Shown: positions 55,732-64,000 of the stretch, piece by piece
How positions within the stretch are numbered: position 1 is the first letter of the stretch
How the letters are laid out: the number at the start of each line of letters is the position of its first letter
DNA from: Sandaracinaceae bacterium
GTDB lineage: Bacteria > Myxococcota_A > Polyangia > Polyangiales > Sandaracinaceae
Direction of reading: 5' to 3'
DNA length: 64,000 nucleotides
Assembly: GCA_040218145.1 (NCBI GenBank)
Contig: JAVJQK010000014.1
Coordinates: 62,001-126,000, forward strand
Translations under genes and position numbers: made by a program
Notes under the pieces: model-generated
The model's database searches: none
The model's input: only the letters and a program-made list of their open reading frames with translations
Told to the model about the DNA's origin: nothing

Positions 55732-56595
55732 GTGAAAGGCACGCTCCGAGTCGCGCCGGGAGAGGGACCGCTCCGCGCGCAGCATGACCGGCTGCTCCGC
55801 ACCACCCTGCGGCGCGGCGACGCCGACCCGGAGGGCGCGCTCGCGGACGCGACGCTCGAGGGGGACTACCGCGAGGCCACCCTCGCCTACGCGCGCGCCG
55901 CGTGGACGGAGCGCATGCGACGCGAGCACCACTCCGCGGCGGTGTTCTCGCAGCTGCTGCCCCAGCTGATGGACGCGGGCGCCACCCTCGACGCGAAGAC
56001 GGCCGTCCTGCGCATGTCGATGGAGGAGCTGCGGCACGCGGCGCTCTGCGCGGGCGTGGTCGAGCTGCTCGGCGGCGCGCCAGAGGTCGAGGCGGACCTC
56101 ATGCCGCAGCCGCTGCCCGATCACCCCAAGGGCACGCCGGTCGAGCGGGCGCTGCGCAACGTGCTCTTCGTCGGCTGCCTGAACGAGACCCTCGCCGTCG
56201 CGATGCTCACCGAGGAGCGCGAGCTGGTGAAGGAGCCGGCCATCGCCGCCGTGCTCGAGCAGCTCGTGGCGGACGAGGTGGGCCACGCCAAGCTCGGCTG
56301 GATCTACCTCGCCGAGGTGTGGCCGACCCTCGACGCCGCGCAGCGCGCCCGCACGGACGCCTACCTCCCCTACGCGTTCGAGTACCTGGAGCGGAGCTTG
56401 ATGGGCCCGCTGGCGCAGCTGCGCTTCGAGGAGGGGCTGCGCGACGAGCTGAGCCAGCTCGGGCTGCCCGCGCCCCAGGATCTGCGCGAGCTGTTCTACG
56501 CGGCGATGGAGGGCGCGGTGCTCGCGCCGCTCGACGCGCAGGGCCTGGCCGCGAGCGAGGGCTGGAAGCGCCGAAGCGCTACGCGATCCACGTGA
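55732..56595 (+). CDS. Ferritin-like diiron protein
   Basis: 287 residues from a GTG start. Helical throughout, with the metal-binding motifs of the ferritin-like superfamily: ExxH-type MRREHHSAAV (about 63-66), EELRH (about 98-102) and DEVGH (about 181-185). No signal peptide, so it is cytoplasmic. It may store or oxidise iron or act as a diiron oxygenase; the wide family does not allow a choice. It follows the two eight-Cys lipoproteins by 20 bases, likely in one operon. Its 3' end overlaps the convergent membrane-protein gene by 17 bases. Confidence 0.78.
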   Translation: MKGTLRVAPGEGPLRAQHDRLLRTTLRRGDADPEGALADATLEGDYREATLAYARAAWTERMRREHHSAAVFSQLLPQLMDAGATLDAKTAVLRMSMEELRHAALCAGVVELLGGAPEVEADLMPQPLPDHPKGTPVERALRNVLFVGCLNETLAVAMLTEERELVKEPAIAAVLEQLVADEVGHAKLGWIYLAEVWPTLDAAQRARTDAYLPYAFEYLERSLMGPLAQLRFEEGLRDELSQLGLPAPQDLRELFYAAMEGAVLAPLDAQGLAASEGWKRRSATRST

Positions 56596-57364
56596 CCCAC
56601 GCGCAGGTGAGGATCGCGGCGCCGATCCCGATCGCCAGGCTCGCCTCGCAGACGCCTCGCCACCGGAGCGCGGCGGACCTGTGCGCGTCGGGCAGCCCGG
56701 TGATCACCACCCAGCGCTCTTCGGCGCCGTCCCGGTAGGCCTCTCCCCGCGGCGCGTCGAGCGAGAAGAGCGCGCAGCCGTCCCCTTCCGGAAGCGGCGT
56801 GGAGGGGCGAGCCGGGCCTCGCTCGCGACCGTCGAGGAAGAAGAGCGTCCCGTCCGCACGGACCCGGACCGGGCGCGCGTGCCGCAGATCCGCCAGCCAG
56901 CTCGCGAGCCCCATCATGCGCGCGCCGAGGAGCGCGAGGAGCAGCAGGCCGCTCATGCCCGCGGCGAACCACCAGGTGGAGGGCGACGGCGGCGACGTCC
57001 ACCGGGGCAGGTGCCCGACGCGCGCCATCTCGATCTCGCCCTCGTGGTCCCACAGCTCGATGGACTGCCCGCGCGGGTAGGACGCGAGGAGCCGGAAGCC
57101 CTCCCCCGCGCCCGCGAACAGCTCGCAGCGCGCCCCGTCGCAGCTCTGACGCACGCGCCCCGCCCCGACGCGGAGCTCGCGCACGCGCCGCTCCTGTCCC
57201 TCTTCGAGCGGCGGCGACTCCAGCGTGATGCGCGTGCCCACCGCGAAGCGGGGCCGCTCGGCCTCGGCCCGCAGCGCGTCGACGGTGCGAAGGGCCCCGT
57301 TGAGGAGCGACGCGCCGTAGACCGGCGCCGTGAGCACGAGCAGCAGAGTGACCCAGCGAGACAT
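56579..57364 (-). CDS. Membrane protein of unknown function
   Basis: 261 residues. An N-terminal hydrophobic segment (about 5-22) precedes an extracytoplasmic part with a Cys pair (SCDGARCE). A second hydrophobic segment lies at about 127-150, then a soluble domain, and a last one at about 240-260. No family is recognised. Confidence 0.62.
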   Translation of the reverse strand: MSRWVTLLLVLTAPVYGASLLNGALRTVDALRAEAERPRFAVGTRITLESPPLEEGQERRVRELRVGAGRVRQSCDGARCELFAGAGEGFRLLASYPRGQSIELWDHEGEIEMARVGHLPRWTSPPSPSTWWFAAGMSGLLLLALLGARMMGLASWLADLRHARPVRVRADGTLFFLDGRERGPARPSTPLPEGDGCALFSLDAPRGEAYRDGAEERWVVITGLPDAHRSAALRWRGVCEASLAIGIGAAILTCAWVTWIA

Positions 57365-57488
57365 GCGCCGAGGTACACACGCGTCCCCGGCGCCGAGATT
57401 CCGACCGCGGATCGCTTTGTCGATTTGTCCCGGCGACGGCTCGAGGCGAGCCGACGCCGGTCAATCTGTCACGGCATCACTCGACCCG

Positions 57489-59945
57489 TCAGTCGACCGA
57501 GAGCAGCGCGTCCACGTCGAACACGCCGCCGCCGATGAGGCGCGCTTCGCTGCCGCGCGCGTGCGCGTCGAAGCCCATCACCCCGGCCGCCCGGTAGTGG
57601 TCGTAGTCCTGCCCGAAGCGGTCCTCCATGCGCATGTCGAGGTCGACCCGGAGGTCCATCGACGGCGCGCGCATGAGCGACAGGAGCGCGTAGCCGACCG
57701 CGTACTCGGCGCGCACCCCGTCGAGCTCGCGCGCGTCCTCGCGCAGCCCGTCGAAGAGGTCGCGCACCACGCGGGAGCGCAGCTGCACGACCGAGCGGGC
57801 GGACGCGGCGTCGTAGTCGATGCGGTCGCCCGAGAGCGGCACGTCGACCGCGAGGGCCCGGCCACCGATCTGACCGAGGCCGTCGATGCGGGCGCGCTCC
57901 ACCGCGACCAGGCGCTCGTGCGCGTCGGCCTGCGCCTCGAAGCGCGCGACCATGGCGTCGAGGGCGCGGCGATCGCCGAGGCCCCCACGCTGCGCGTCCA
58001 CGTCCTGCGCCCGGTCCACGTCGACGGCGGCGAGCACCCCGAGGACCGCCTCGCGGAGCCGCTCCCCTTCGCCGGAGACGAGCATGCGCGAGAGGCTCGC
58101 GTCGTCCATGCGGTAGGCGACGACCACGCTGCTCTCCGGTCCGACGAGCGACGCGTTCGGCTCGGCCACCGCCTGGTAGCGGACCCGGAGCTCCACCGCC
58201 TGGCGGAGGAGCGCGGTCATCTCGGGCTCGAGCCCCGCGCCTTCGATCGCGGCGAGCGCGTCCGCCTGCGCGCCGGTCACGGCCGCGTTCTCGAGCACCT
58301 CGGTGCGACACGCGGCGCCGGGGCGATCACCGCCCGGGCAGACGCTCTCGACGTACTGCTCGATCGCGTTGCCGTGCTGCTCGATCGAGGCGAGCAGCTC
58401 GGGCCCGCCCACCGCGGTGAGCAGCGCGTCGATGTGGTCGAGCGTGGTGTCGCGCTCCATCCACTCGTCGCCCTCGAGGAGCTGCACGAAGAGGTTCACC
58501 TCGGAGTCGACCGCGCGACCCTCCGTGTCGAAGCGCAGGCCGGCCAGCGCCACGCGCTCGTAGCCGTGGGTCTGGAAGAACCAGCCGCCCTCGCGGTGGA
58601 GCGAGTCGAAGAGGAGCTCCTGCGCGCCGCCGGGGCTGTCGATGCGCACGCTGCCCTCCTCGACCACGGTGGTCTGGAAGAAGCGCATGCCGAACAGCTC
58701 GAGCCCCGCGTGCGAGACCGAGGAGAGGCCCGAGCGGAGCACGTCGTACTCGACGGTGACGCCGGCCTCGCCGCGCGCGGAGAGCGCCTGGGCGAGCCGG
58801 ACGTCGCCGCGGGCCGCCTGCGAGAGGGCCTCGGCCAGCTGCGGGTCGTCGCCCGAGAGATCGAAGCGCATCCGCACCACGCTCATCCGGCTGCTCCGCC
58901 CGGTGCGCTCGAGCTCCGCGCTGACGAGGTTCAGCCGGTCGTTCAGCTGGCGCTGGAGCGCGCGGTCGAGCAGGCGGCCGAGGTCCACGTCGCGGCCGGC
59001 GAGCGAGACGTTCGTGCGCGCGAGCCCGCTGACGCCCCAGCCGTCCTCGAGGGCGAGGCGCGCCGAGCGGACGCTGCTGCGCTCCGTGCCCACGTCGATG
59101 ACGAGCTGGTCGTCGTCGAGCCGCACGACCTGCACGTCGAGCTGGCCGGCGATCTGCGCGCGGAGCGCGGCCGAGACCACGAGGCTGTAGGTGATGGCGC
59201 CGGGGTCGGCGATGACGATCGGCACGCCCGCGCCCACGTTCAGCCCGAACGCGCCCTCGCCGCGGAGCGCGAAGGCCTCGCCCGGCTTCATCGCGCGCAC
59301 GTCCTCGAGATCCCGCGCGACGACGAAGCCCCGCGTCTCGCGCACGGCCGCGAGGATGGCTTCGGGCGAGGTGCCCGCGTCACGCCGCGTCGCGTGGATG
59401 GCGCGCCCCTCGATGGAGCCCGACAGGCCGAGCGACGCGGCGCCGTCGAATCCGTCGCCGTCGATCGCGAAGCCATGGTCCAGCCCCGCGTTCAGCGCGA
59501 ACCGGCTCTCGACGAAGACGTCGTCGCGGCCCGACTCGAGGTGACGGCGCCGGGTCTCGTTGACCACCACCGAGAGCTCTCGCTCGCCGAAGCGCGCGAG
59601 GAGCCCGCTGCTCAGCGCGTCCAGGTCCTCGACCAGCGGCTCGGCGGCCGCCGTCTCCGCGAGCCCGAACGCGGTGGGCTCACCCAGCTCCACGCCGCCG
59701 AAGTCGGTCGACAGCGCGTCGTTCAGCCCGTCGGTCGCGAGGCCGGTGCCGCGCGCGCTCAGATCGGTCAGATCGAGCTCGCGCAGGTCGTCGTAGATGG
59801 CCTTGATCGAGTCGAGCCCGTCGCACTTTCCGGTGCAGGTGACGGACAGCTCCTCCTCCGCGGGCCCGCTGGCGGCGCAGCCGGCGAGGCAGAGGGAGGC
59901 GAGGGACGAGGCGAAGAGAAGAAGGCTGATCTGGCGCGGCATCAT
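57489..59945 (-). CDS. Large lipoprotein of unknown function
   Basis: 818 residues from the ATG at 59945, supported by a GAGGAG site just upstream. Lipobox LAGC (Cys about 23). A short CTGKCDG segment follows soon after the lipid anchor. The long remainder is acidic with repeated strand-like segments (SVVVNETRRRHLE, VFVESRFALNAGLDHGFAIDGDGFD, YSLVVSAAL) and helical spacers. No enzyme motif is visible. Together with the divergent gene at 60249 it is the second large exported protein at this locus. Confidence 0.7.
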   Translation of the reverse strand: MMPRQISLLLFASSLASLCLAGCAASGPAEEELSVTCTGKCDGLDSIKAIYDDLRELDLTDLSARGTGLATDGLNDALSTDFGGVELGEPTAFGLAETAAAEPLVEDLDALSSGLLARFGERELSVVVNETRRRHLESGRDDVFVESRFALNAGLDHGFAIDGDGFDGAASLGLSGSIEGRAIHATRRDAGTSPEAILAAVRETRGFVVARDLEDVRAMKPGEAFALRGEGAFGLNVGAGVPIVIADPGAITYSLVVSAALRAQIAGQLDVQVVRLDDDQLVIDVGTERSSVRSARLALEDGWGVSGLARTNVSLAGRDVDLGRLLDRALQRQLNDRLNLVSAELERTGRSSRMSVVRMRFDLSGDDPQLAEALSQAARGDVRLAQALSARGEAGVTVEYDVLRSGLSSVSHAGLELFGMRFFQTTVVEEGSVRIDSPGGAQELLFDSLHREGGWFFQTHGYERVALAGLRFDTEGRAVDSEVNLFVQLLEGDEWMERDTTLDHIDALLTAVGGPELLASIEQHGNAIEQYVESVCPGGDRPGAACRTEVLENAAVTGAQADALAAIEGAGLEPEMTALLRQAVELRVRYQAVAEPNASLVGPESSVVVAYRMDDASLSRMLVSGEGERLREAVLGVLAAVDVDRAQDVDAQRGGLGDRRALDAMVARFEAQADAHERLVAVERARIDGLGQIGGRALAVDVPLSGDRIDYDAASARSVVQLRSRVVRDLFDGLREDARELDGVRAEYAVGYALLSLMRAPSMDLRVDLDMRMEDRFGQDYDHYRAAGVMGFDAHARGSEARLIGGGVFDVDALLSVD

Positions 59946-60124
59946 CGAAGGCTCCTCAATCGGCCGACCGTAGTACATCGACCGACACGGGACCATTACG
60001 AACCGTGCGCGAGTCGGTTCGATCGAGGGTGTCACGGCGCGGGTTTCACGAGGATCGCGCTGTCCCCACCAAGGGCTAGGCGCGCGGACCCCATCGGCGC
60101 ACCGCCGGCTCCACACCCAAGTGA

Positions 60125-60139
60125 TGGAAATCACTATCA
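60125..60139. promoter_or_regulatory. Possible Fur-like site
   Basis: TGGAAATCACTATCA matches the 15-base core palindrome TGATAATnATTATCA at 11 of 14 informative positions. It lies in an unusually A/T-rich patch of the gap between the divergent genes at 57489-59945 and 60249-62078, where it could affect either. Fur-type recognition is inference; no Fur gene is in the window. Confidence 0.3.
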
Positions 60140-60248
60140 TTTACGCCCACGCGACGACTGGTCGCCCGGGGACGCGTCACCCCAGCAGCCGCCGCGGCGG
60201 GCCCGGCTCACCGCGGGTACGGCGATTGCTGTCCTGGCAGCCGTGGAC

Positions 60249-62078
60249 GTGACGACGACGCGGGTGGCCCTCTTCGCGGGGCTGGCGATGGTAATGGCGG
60301 GCTGCGCGATGGGGCGGCTCACCGAGCTGGAGCCGCGTGGATCGGGCGAAGACGGGAGCGGACCCGACGACGCCGCGCCCGGAGACTGGGCGCTGTCGAT
60401 CGACGCAGAGGGCTCCGACGCGTACCTGGGCCTCGCGGAGGAGACGGCCGACGTGATCGGGACGCTGAGCGCCTCGCGCGGGCCAGGTCGCGTCGAGATC
60501 GCGGGGGCGCCGATGAGCGTGGGCGCGGGCGGCGACTTCGGGGCCACCGTGGCGGTGGACCCGGGCCTGAGCCTCGTGACGGTCGAGGGCTTCGACGCCG
60601 ACGGACACGTGGTCCGGCAGCACCAGAGCGTGCTCCGGGCGAGCTACGTCGAGGAGGGCGCGTGGAGCGCGAACGCCGCCGTCGCGGCCGTCTCCCCCGA
60701 GCTGCTCGCGGCGCTCGCGAGCGGCGCGGCGGGCGCGCTGAGCGGCCTGGACCTCTCGTCCTTCGCGGCGCCGGGCACGGTGTTGATCGACGGCTCGCCT
60801 TGCACGCTCTACGTCGACCGCGTCAGCCACGCGGCGCCGACCCTCGCGCTCGAGGCCACCGACGACGGGTGGCTGCGCGCGACCGCGCGCCTCCGAGACA
60901 TCACGGTCGGCTTTCACGGCCGCTGCTCCGGGCTGGGCCTCGACGTCGCCGTGCGCGAGGGCAGCGAGGCGGACGAGACCACGGTCGAGGTCTCGATGAT
61001 CCTCGAGCCGATCCTGCCCGCGGACGGCGGCTGCATCTCCGGCTTCAGCGCGCGCGACACCCGCGTGGCCATCACCTCGTTCGACCTCGACCTGCGCCTC
61101 GGCGGCTGCGGCCTGCTGTGCCTCTTCGGCGAGGTGATCGGCGAGGTCGCGGAGGGCGCGGTGAAGGGCATGCTCGAGGACCGCCTCTCGGGCGAGGTGG
61201 ACGGGCTGGTCGGCGGCGCGTTGATGGGGTTGGACCTCTTCGGGGATCCCGCGACGCTCGACTTCATGGAGACGCCGGTCGAGGTGGGCCTGTGTCTGAC
61301 GGACCTCGGGCCGGAGGACGGGGCGCTGACGGCTCGCCTCGGGACGCGAGTGACGGGTCCGGGCGGGGGCGGCCACCTGGCGCCGGGCGCGCCCAGCCTG
61401 CCTCCCACGCTGACCTCCCGGACGCCGGGCTCGCTCTACCTCGACCCCGGTCTCGTGGGACAGATCCTCTACGCGGTGTGGAACGCGGGCGCGCTGAGCG
61501 TGCCGGACGTCGCGGCGCTCGCAGACGGAGATGGGGGCGTCGCCTTCACCGTCAGCTCGCTCACCCCGATCGTGCCCCAGCTGCGGGAGCTCGTGCGGGA
61601 CGGGACGCTCTCCGAGGGCGACGCGCTCCAGATCGGGATGGACGCGACCATGGCCCCGCTCGTCCGGGGCGCGAGCCCCGAGGAGAGCGCGGCGGGCGCG
61701 GACGTGCTCATCGAGATCGGAGAGCTGACGCTCCAGATCGGCGCGGGCGGCGCGCCGCTCTTCGAGCTGACGACCGAGGTCCGGGTCGCGCTGTCCCTGA
61801 GCGCGACCCCCGACGGGCGGCTGCAGCCGACGGTGGTGCCCTCGCTGAGCAGCACGCACACGTGGCTCACCTGGACGGCGCTCCCGCAGCTCCCCGAGCG
61901 GAGCGCGAGCGGGCTCGTCGATCTCGTGGACGGACTGTTGTTGGCCCAGCTCGCCCCGCTGCTCGAGGGCGCGGCGTTCGAGCTGCCCGACCTGGGTGGG
62001 CCCCTCACGGTGGCCGACGTGGCGCCGGACGCGGGCGGATACCTCGAGCTCCAGCTCTCCCCGCCGACGGGGCCCTGA
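60249..62078 (+). CDS. Large lipoprotein, possible lipid-binding (TULIP-type) fold
   Basis: 609 residues from the GTG at 60249; a GTG at 60243 is possible. Lipobox MAGC (Cys about 17). The first 95 residues after it are beta-rich. From about 150 a domain with strand pairs and an amphipathic helix (IGEVAEGAVKGMLEDRLSGE) is followed by a second half with VSSLTPIVPQLRELV and a final strand-rich part. This alternation of long barrels and helices recalls BPI/LBP-type TULIP proteins, which bind lipids; the assignment is by pattern only. Divergent from the large lipoprotein at 57489-59945. Confidence 0.65.
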   Translation: MTTTRVALFAGLAMVMAGCAMGRLTELEPRGSGEDGSGPDDAAPGDWALSIDAEGSDAYLGLAEETADVIGTLSASRGPGRVEIAGAPMSVGAGGDFGATVAVDPGLSLVTVEGFDADGHVVRQHQSVLRASYVEEGAWSANAAVAAVSPELLAALASGAAGALSGLDLSSFAAPGTVLIDGSPCTLYVDRVSHAAPTLALEATDDGWLRATARLRDITVGFHGRCSGLGLDVAVREGSEADETTVEVSMILEPILPADGGCISGFSARDTRVAITSFDLDLRLGGCGLLCLFGEVIGEVAEGAVKGMLEDRLSGEVDGLVGGALMGLDLFGDPATLDFMETPVEVGLCLTDLGPEDGALTARLGTRVTGPGGGGHLAPGAPSLPPTLTSRTPGSLYLDPGLVGQILYAVWNAGALSVPDVAALADGDGGVAFTVSSLTPIVPQLRELVRDGTLSEGDALQIGMDATMAPLVRGASPEESAAGADVLIEIGELTLQIGAGGAPLFELTTEVRVALSLSATPDGRLQPTVVPSLSSTHTWLTWTALPQLPERSASGLVDLVDGLLLAQLAPLLEGAAFELPDLGGPLTVADVAPDAGGYLELQLSPPTGP

Positions 62079-62197
62079 GGCTCCGCGGGCAGATCGTCAC
62101 GCGCATCCCGACCACAGCGGGGCGTGACGCCACACATACCGGGGAGGCGATCGGGGCGTACGTTGGCTGGCACCTTCGTTGCGAAGTGGTGGCCTGC

Positions 62198-63463
62198 GTG
62201 CACCCGGAGCATCCGACCCCACATCACCTCAACACACCCGTTCGTTGGAGTGATCCGATCCCGACCGCGGGAGACCGGTTCGGCGCATACGAGATCCAGA
62301 GGCTCCTCGGGCAGGGCGGCATGGGCATCGTGCTCCGAGCGCACGACACCACTCTTCATCGGGACGTCGCGCTGAAGCTGGTGCACCCCGCCCTCTCGGC
62401 GTCGCCGATCGCGCGCGAGGCCTTCCTCGAGGAGGCGCGCGCGATGGCCGCCATCCGGCACCCCAACGTGGTGCAGATTCATTCGTGCGGCACGGAAGGG
62501 AACCTCTCCTACTTCGTCATGGAGCTCTTCGACGGCGGCTCGCTCGAGACGAAGCTCATGCGGGTCGGCTCGCTGGCGCCCGAAGAGGCGCTCCCCATCC
62601 TGCGGTCGATCGCCAAGGGCCTGGCCGCCATCCACGCGGTCGGCCGCATCCACGGCGACGTCAAGCCGTCGAACGTGCTCCTCGGGACGCGTGAGTCGCA
62701 GATCGCCCTGACCGACATGGGGCTCAGCCGCGCGCTCGGTCGCGACGAGCCGAGCACCGAGGTCCGCGGCACCCCGGCGTACATCTCGCCCGAGCGCGCC
62801 ACCGCGCTGACCGTGCCGCCCGACCTCCAGCCGCGACAGGACGTCTACTCGTTCGCCGTGATGGCGGTCGAGCTCCTGACCGGGCGGCTGCCCTTCGAGA
62901 GCGGGGAGCCTCAGAAGCTGCTCGAGATGCACGCGAACGAGACGCCGCCCGATCCAAGCTCGCTCGCCCCGGGGCTCGACACGCGGCTCGACGCGCCGCT
63001 CCTCCGCGCGCTGGTCAAGAACCCGCGCGAGCGCACCGCCACGCCGATGCAGCTGGTGGACGAGCTGGAGAAGGCGCTGCGCGGCACTCACCGCCAGCTC
63101 CGCGTGCTCGTGGTCGACGACGACGCCGACTGGCGGGAGATGCTCGCGATCGCGATCACCCACCGCTTCCCCGAGGCGATCGTCGAAGGCGCGTCGGACG
63201 GGGAGCTGGGCATCGCGGCCGCCGAGCGCGAGGCGCCCGACATCGCGCTGATCGACCTGAACATGCCCGGGCTCAACGGGGTGGAGCTGACCAGCGCCCT
63301 CCGCGCCCTCGCGCCGAAGGGCAAGCTCCCGATCATCGTCATGAGCGGCGAGGGCGGCGCGCGCGACTGGAAGATCCTCCGCGCCCTCGGCGCCGACCGC
63401 TTCTTCGTCAAGCCGGTCGAGCTCGAGGAGCTCTTCGCGACGGTCGAGCGGCTCGTTTCCTGA
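62198..63463 (+). CDS. Ser/Thr kinase fused to a response-regulator receiver domain
   Basis: 421 residues from the GTG at 62198; GTGs at 62186 and 62189 are alternatives. The kinase domain (about 28-290) has glycine loop GQGGMGIV (38-45), Lys60 in VALKLV and SPERA in the activation segment. Its catalytic loop is HGDVKPSN with Gly in place of Arg, and DMG replaces DFG (TDMGLSR); metal and catalytic Asp are kept. A receiver domain follows at about 300-421: VVDDDAD, phospho-Asp in LIDLNMPG (about 353), VMSGEG, and Lys in FFVKPVE. There is no transmembrane helix. It joins Ser/Thr and His-Asp signalling in one cytoplasmic protein. Confidence 0.85.
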   Translation: MHPEHPTPHHLNTPVRWSDPIPTAGDRFGAYEIQRLLGQGGMGIVLRAHDTTLHRDVALKLVHPALSASPIAREAFLEEARAMAAIRHPNVVQIHSCGTEGNLSYFVMELFDGGSLETKLMRVGSLAPEEALPILRSIAKGLAAIHAVGRIHGDVKPSNVLLGTRESQIALTDMGLSRALGRDEPSTEVRGTPAYISPERATALTVPPDLQPRQDVYSFAVMAVELLTGRLPFESGEPQKLLEMHANETPPDPSSLAPGLDTRLDAPLLRALVKNPRERTATPMQLVDELEKALRGTHRQLRVLVVDDDADWREMLAIAITHRFPEAIVEGASDGELGIAAAEREAPDIALIDLNMPGLNGVELTSALRALAPKGKLPIIVMSGEGGARDWKILRALGADRFFVKPVELEELFATVERLVS

Positions 63464-63514
63464 TCGACGATTTTCGGGGAGCGTGGGGAGACGACTTGCC
63501 GTATCGTCGCCCTC

Positions 63515-64000
63515 ATGAGCGAAGCGAGCGTTGGGGGCACGCGGGAAGACGAGCTGCGTGGCGAGCCGTCCGAGGAGACGGACGATCTGGACGCCCTGTC
63601 CTTCGATGAGGCCCCGTCCTTCGACGAGTCGGACCCGGTGGACGACGTGGCCTTCGACGAGGCGTGGATGGACGACCCGTTCACGCCTTGTCGCGGCTGC
63701 GGCGGCGCGATCCGCGAGCGCTACTACGACGTCGACGCGGCGACGGTGTGCGAGGCCTGCGTGCAGGTGCTTCGGCATGGGGCCCCGGGCTCGTCGCCTT
63801 TCGGACGCGCGGCCAGGGCATTCGCGCTCGGCGGGCTCGCCGCGATGGCCAGCGGGCTCGTCTGGTGGGGCATCCGCGCCGCCACGGGGTACGAGATCGG
63901 GCTCATCGCCATCGCGGTCGGTCTCGCGGTCGGCTTCGCGGTGCGCATCGGGAGCGGCCAGATGGGCGGCTTCTTCTACCAGGGCATGGCGATGACGCTG
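63515..64000 (+). CDS. Zinc-ribbon membrane protein, 5' part (cut by the window edge)
   Basis: 162 residues are visible and the frame runs off the right edge. An acidic N-terminus with repeated SFDE/AFDE segments leads to a zinc-ribbon-like pair CRGC and CEAC (about 64-88). A hydrophobic segment starts near 105 (FALGGLAAMASGLVWWGI) and a second one near 128. It lies 51 bases after the kinase-receiver gene in the same direction. Function unknown. Confidence 0.7.
   Translation, partial: MSEASVGGTREDELRGEPSEETDDLDALSFDEAPSFDESDPVDDVAFDEAWMDDPFTPCRGCGGAIRERYYDVDAATVCEACVQVLRHGAPGSSPFGRAARAFALGGLAAMASGLVWWGIRAATGYEIGLIAIAVGLAVGFAVRIGSGQMGGFFYQGMAMTL

Overview
The window is about 70% G+C, densely packed and free of tRNA, rRNA, insertion sequences and CRISPR arrays. 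Gene content points to a myxobacterium-like member of the Myxococcota, probably Polyangiales and perhaps close to Sandaracinus. The reasons are six Hanks-type Ser/Thr kinases in 64 kb, an FHA-sigma54 activator beside one of them, many secreted lipoproteins whose signal sequence runs into an Asp/Ala/Gly-rich linker, nidogen- and PEGA-type proteins, and a type VI spike module. The taxonomic call is inference from gene content, not from a marker gene.

Layout: 1-7 kb carries a lipoprotein tail, a PPC-domain lipoprotein, a Nei-type DNA glycosylase, a kinase, a Rad50-like zinc-hook ATPase and an SDR. 7.2-11.9 kb is a four-gene type VI spike module (VgrG, DUF2169, PAAR-like DUF4150, orphan cargo candidate) with overlapping start and stop codons. 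12.1-15.6 kb is a CUT2-type sugar ABC operon. 16-28 kb mixes a lipoprotein esterase, two kinases, a metallo-hydrolase, a fucose isomerase-like protein, a JmjC-type oxygenase and a D-ribulokinase-like FGGY kinase. 26.6-31 kb is a signalling island: hybrid histidine kinase, lone receiver, and a divergent NarL-type regulator with its CHASE-type histidine kinase. 31-37.3 kb has a nidogen-type protein, a Uma2 nuclease-like protein, a TPR protein coupled to a kinase with a Ser/Ala/Glu repeat tail, a large lipoprotein and a trypsin-like protein that has lost its catalytic triad. 37.3-45 kb holds a coupled pair of acyl-CoA dehydrogenases, a large esterase, and an ECF sigma factor coupled to a membrane TPR protein. 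45-57 kb holds secreted lipoproteins, a kinase next to an FHA-sigma54 activator, and a tandem pair of eight-cysteine lipoproteins followed by a ferritin-like diiron protein. 57-64 kb holds two large divergent lipoproteins, a kinase-receiver fusion and the start of a zinc-ribbon membrane protein.

How genes may work together: the isomerase and FGGY kinase fit a pentose or 6-deoxyhexose route (D-arabinose to D-ribulose to D-ribulose 5-phosphate is the simplest reading), possibly fed by the ABC importer. The kinase at 50 kb and the FHA activator after it look like a phospho-Ser/Thr to sigma54 switch. The Cys-rich lipoprotein pair plus ferritin-like protein is the best candidate for an undescribed small system. 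No gene-free stretch exceeds 300 bases; the longest are 59946-60248 (a possible Fur-like site), 36380-36623 (a hairpin), 5072-5306 (nothing recognised) and 11945-12152 (an open frame without a clear start).
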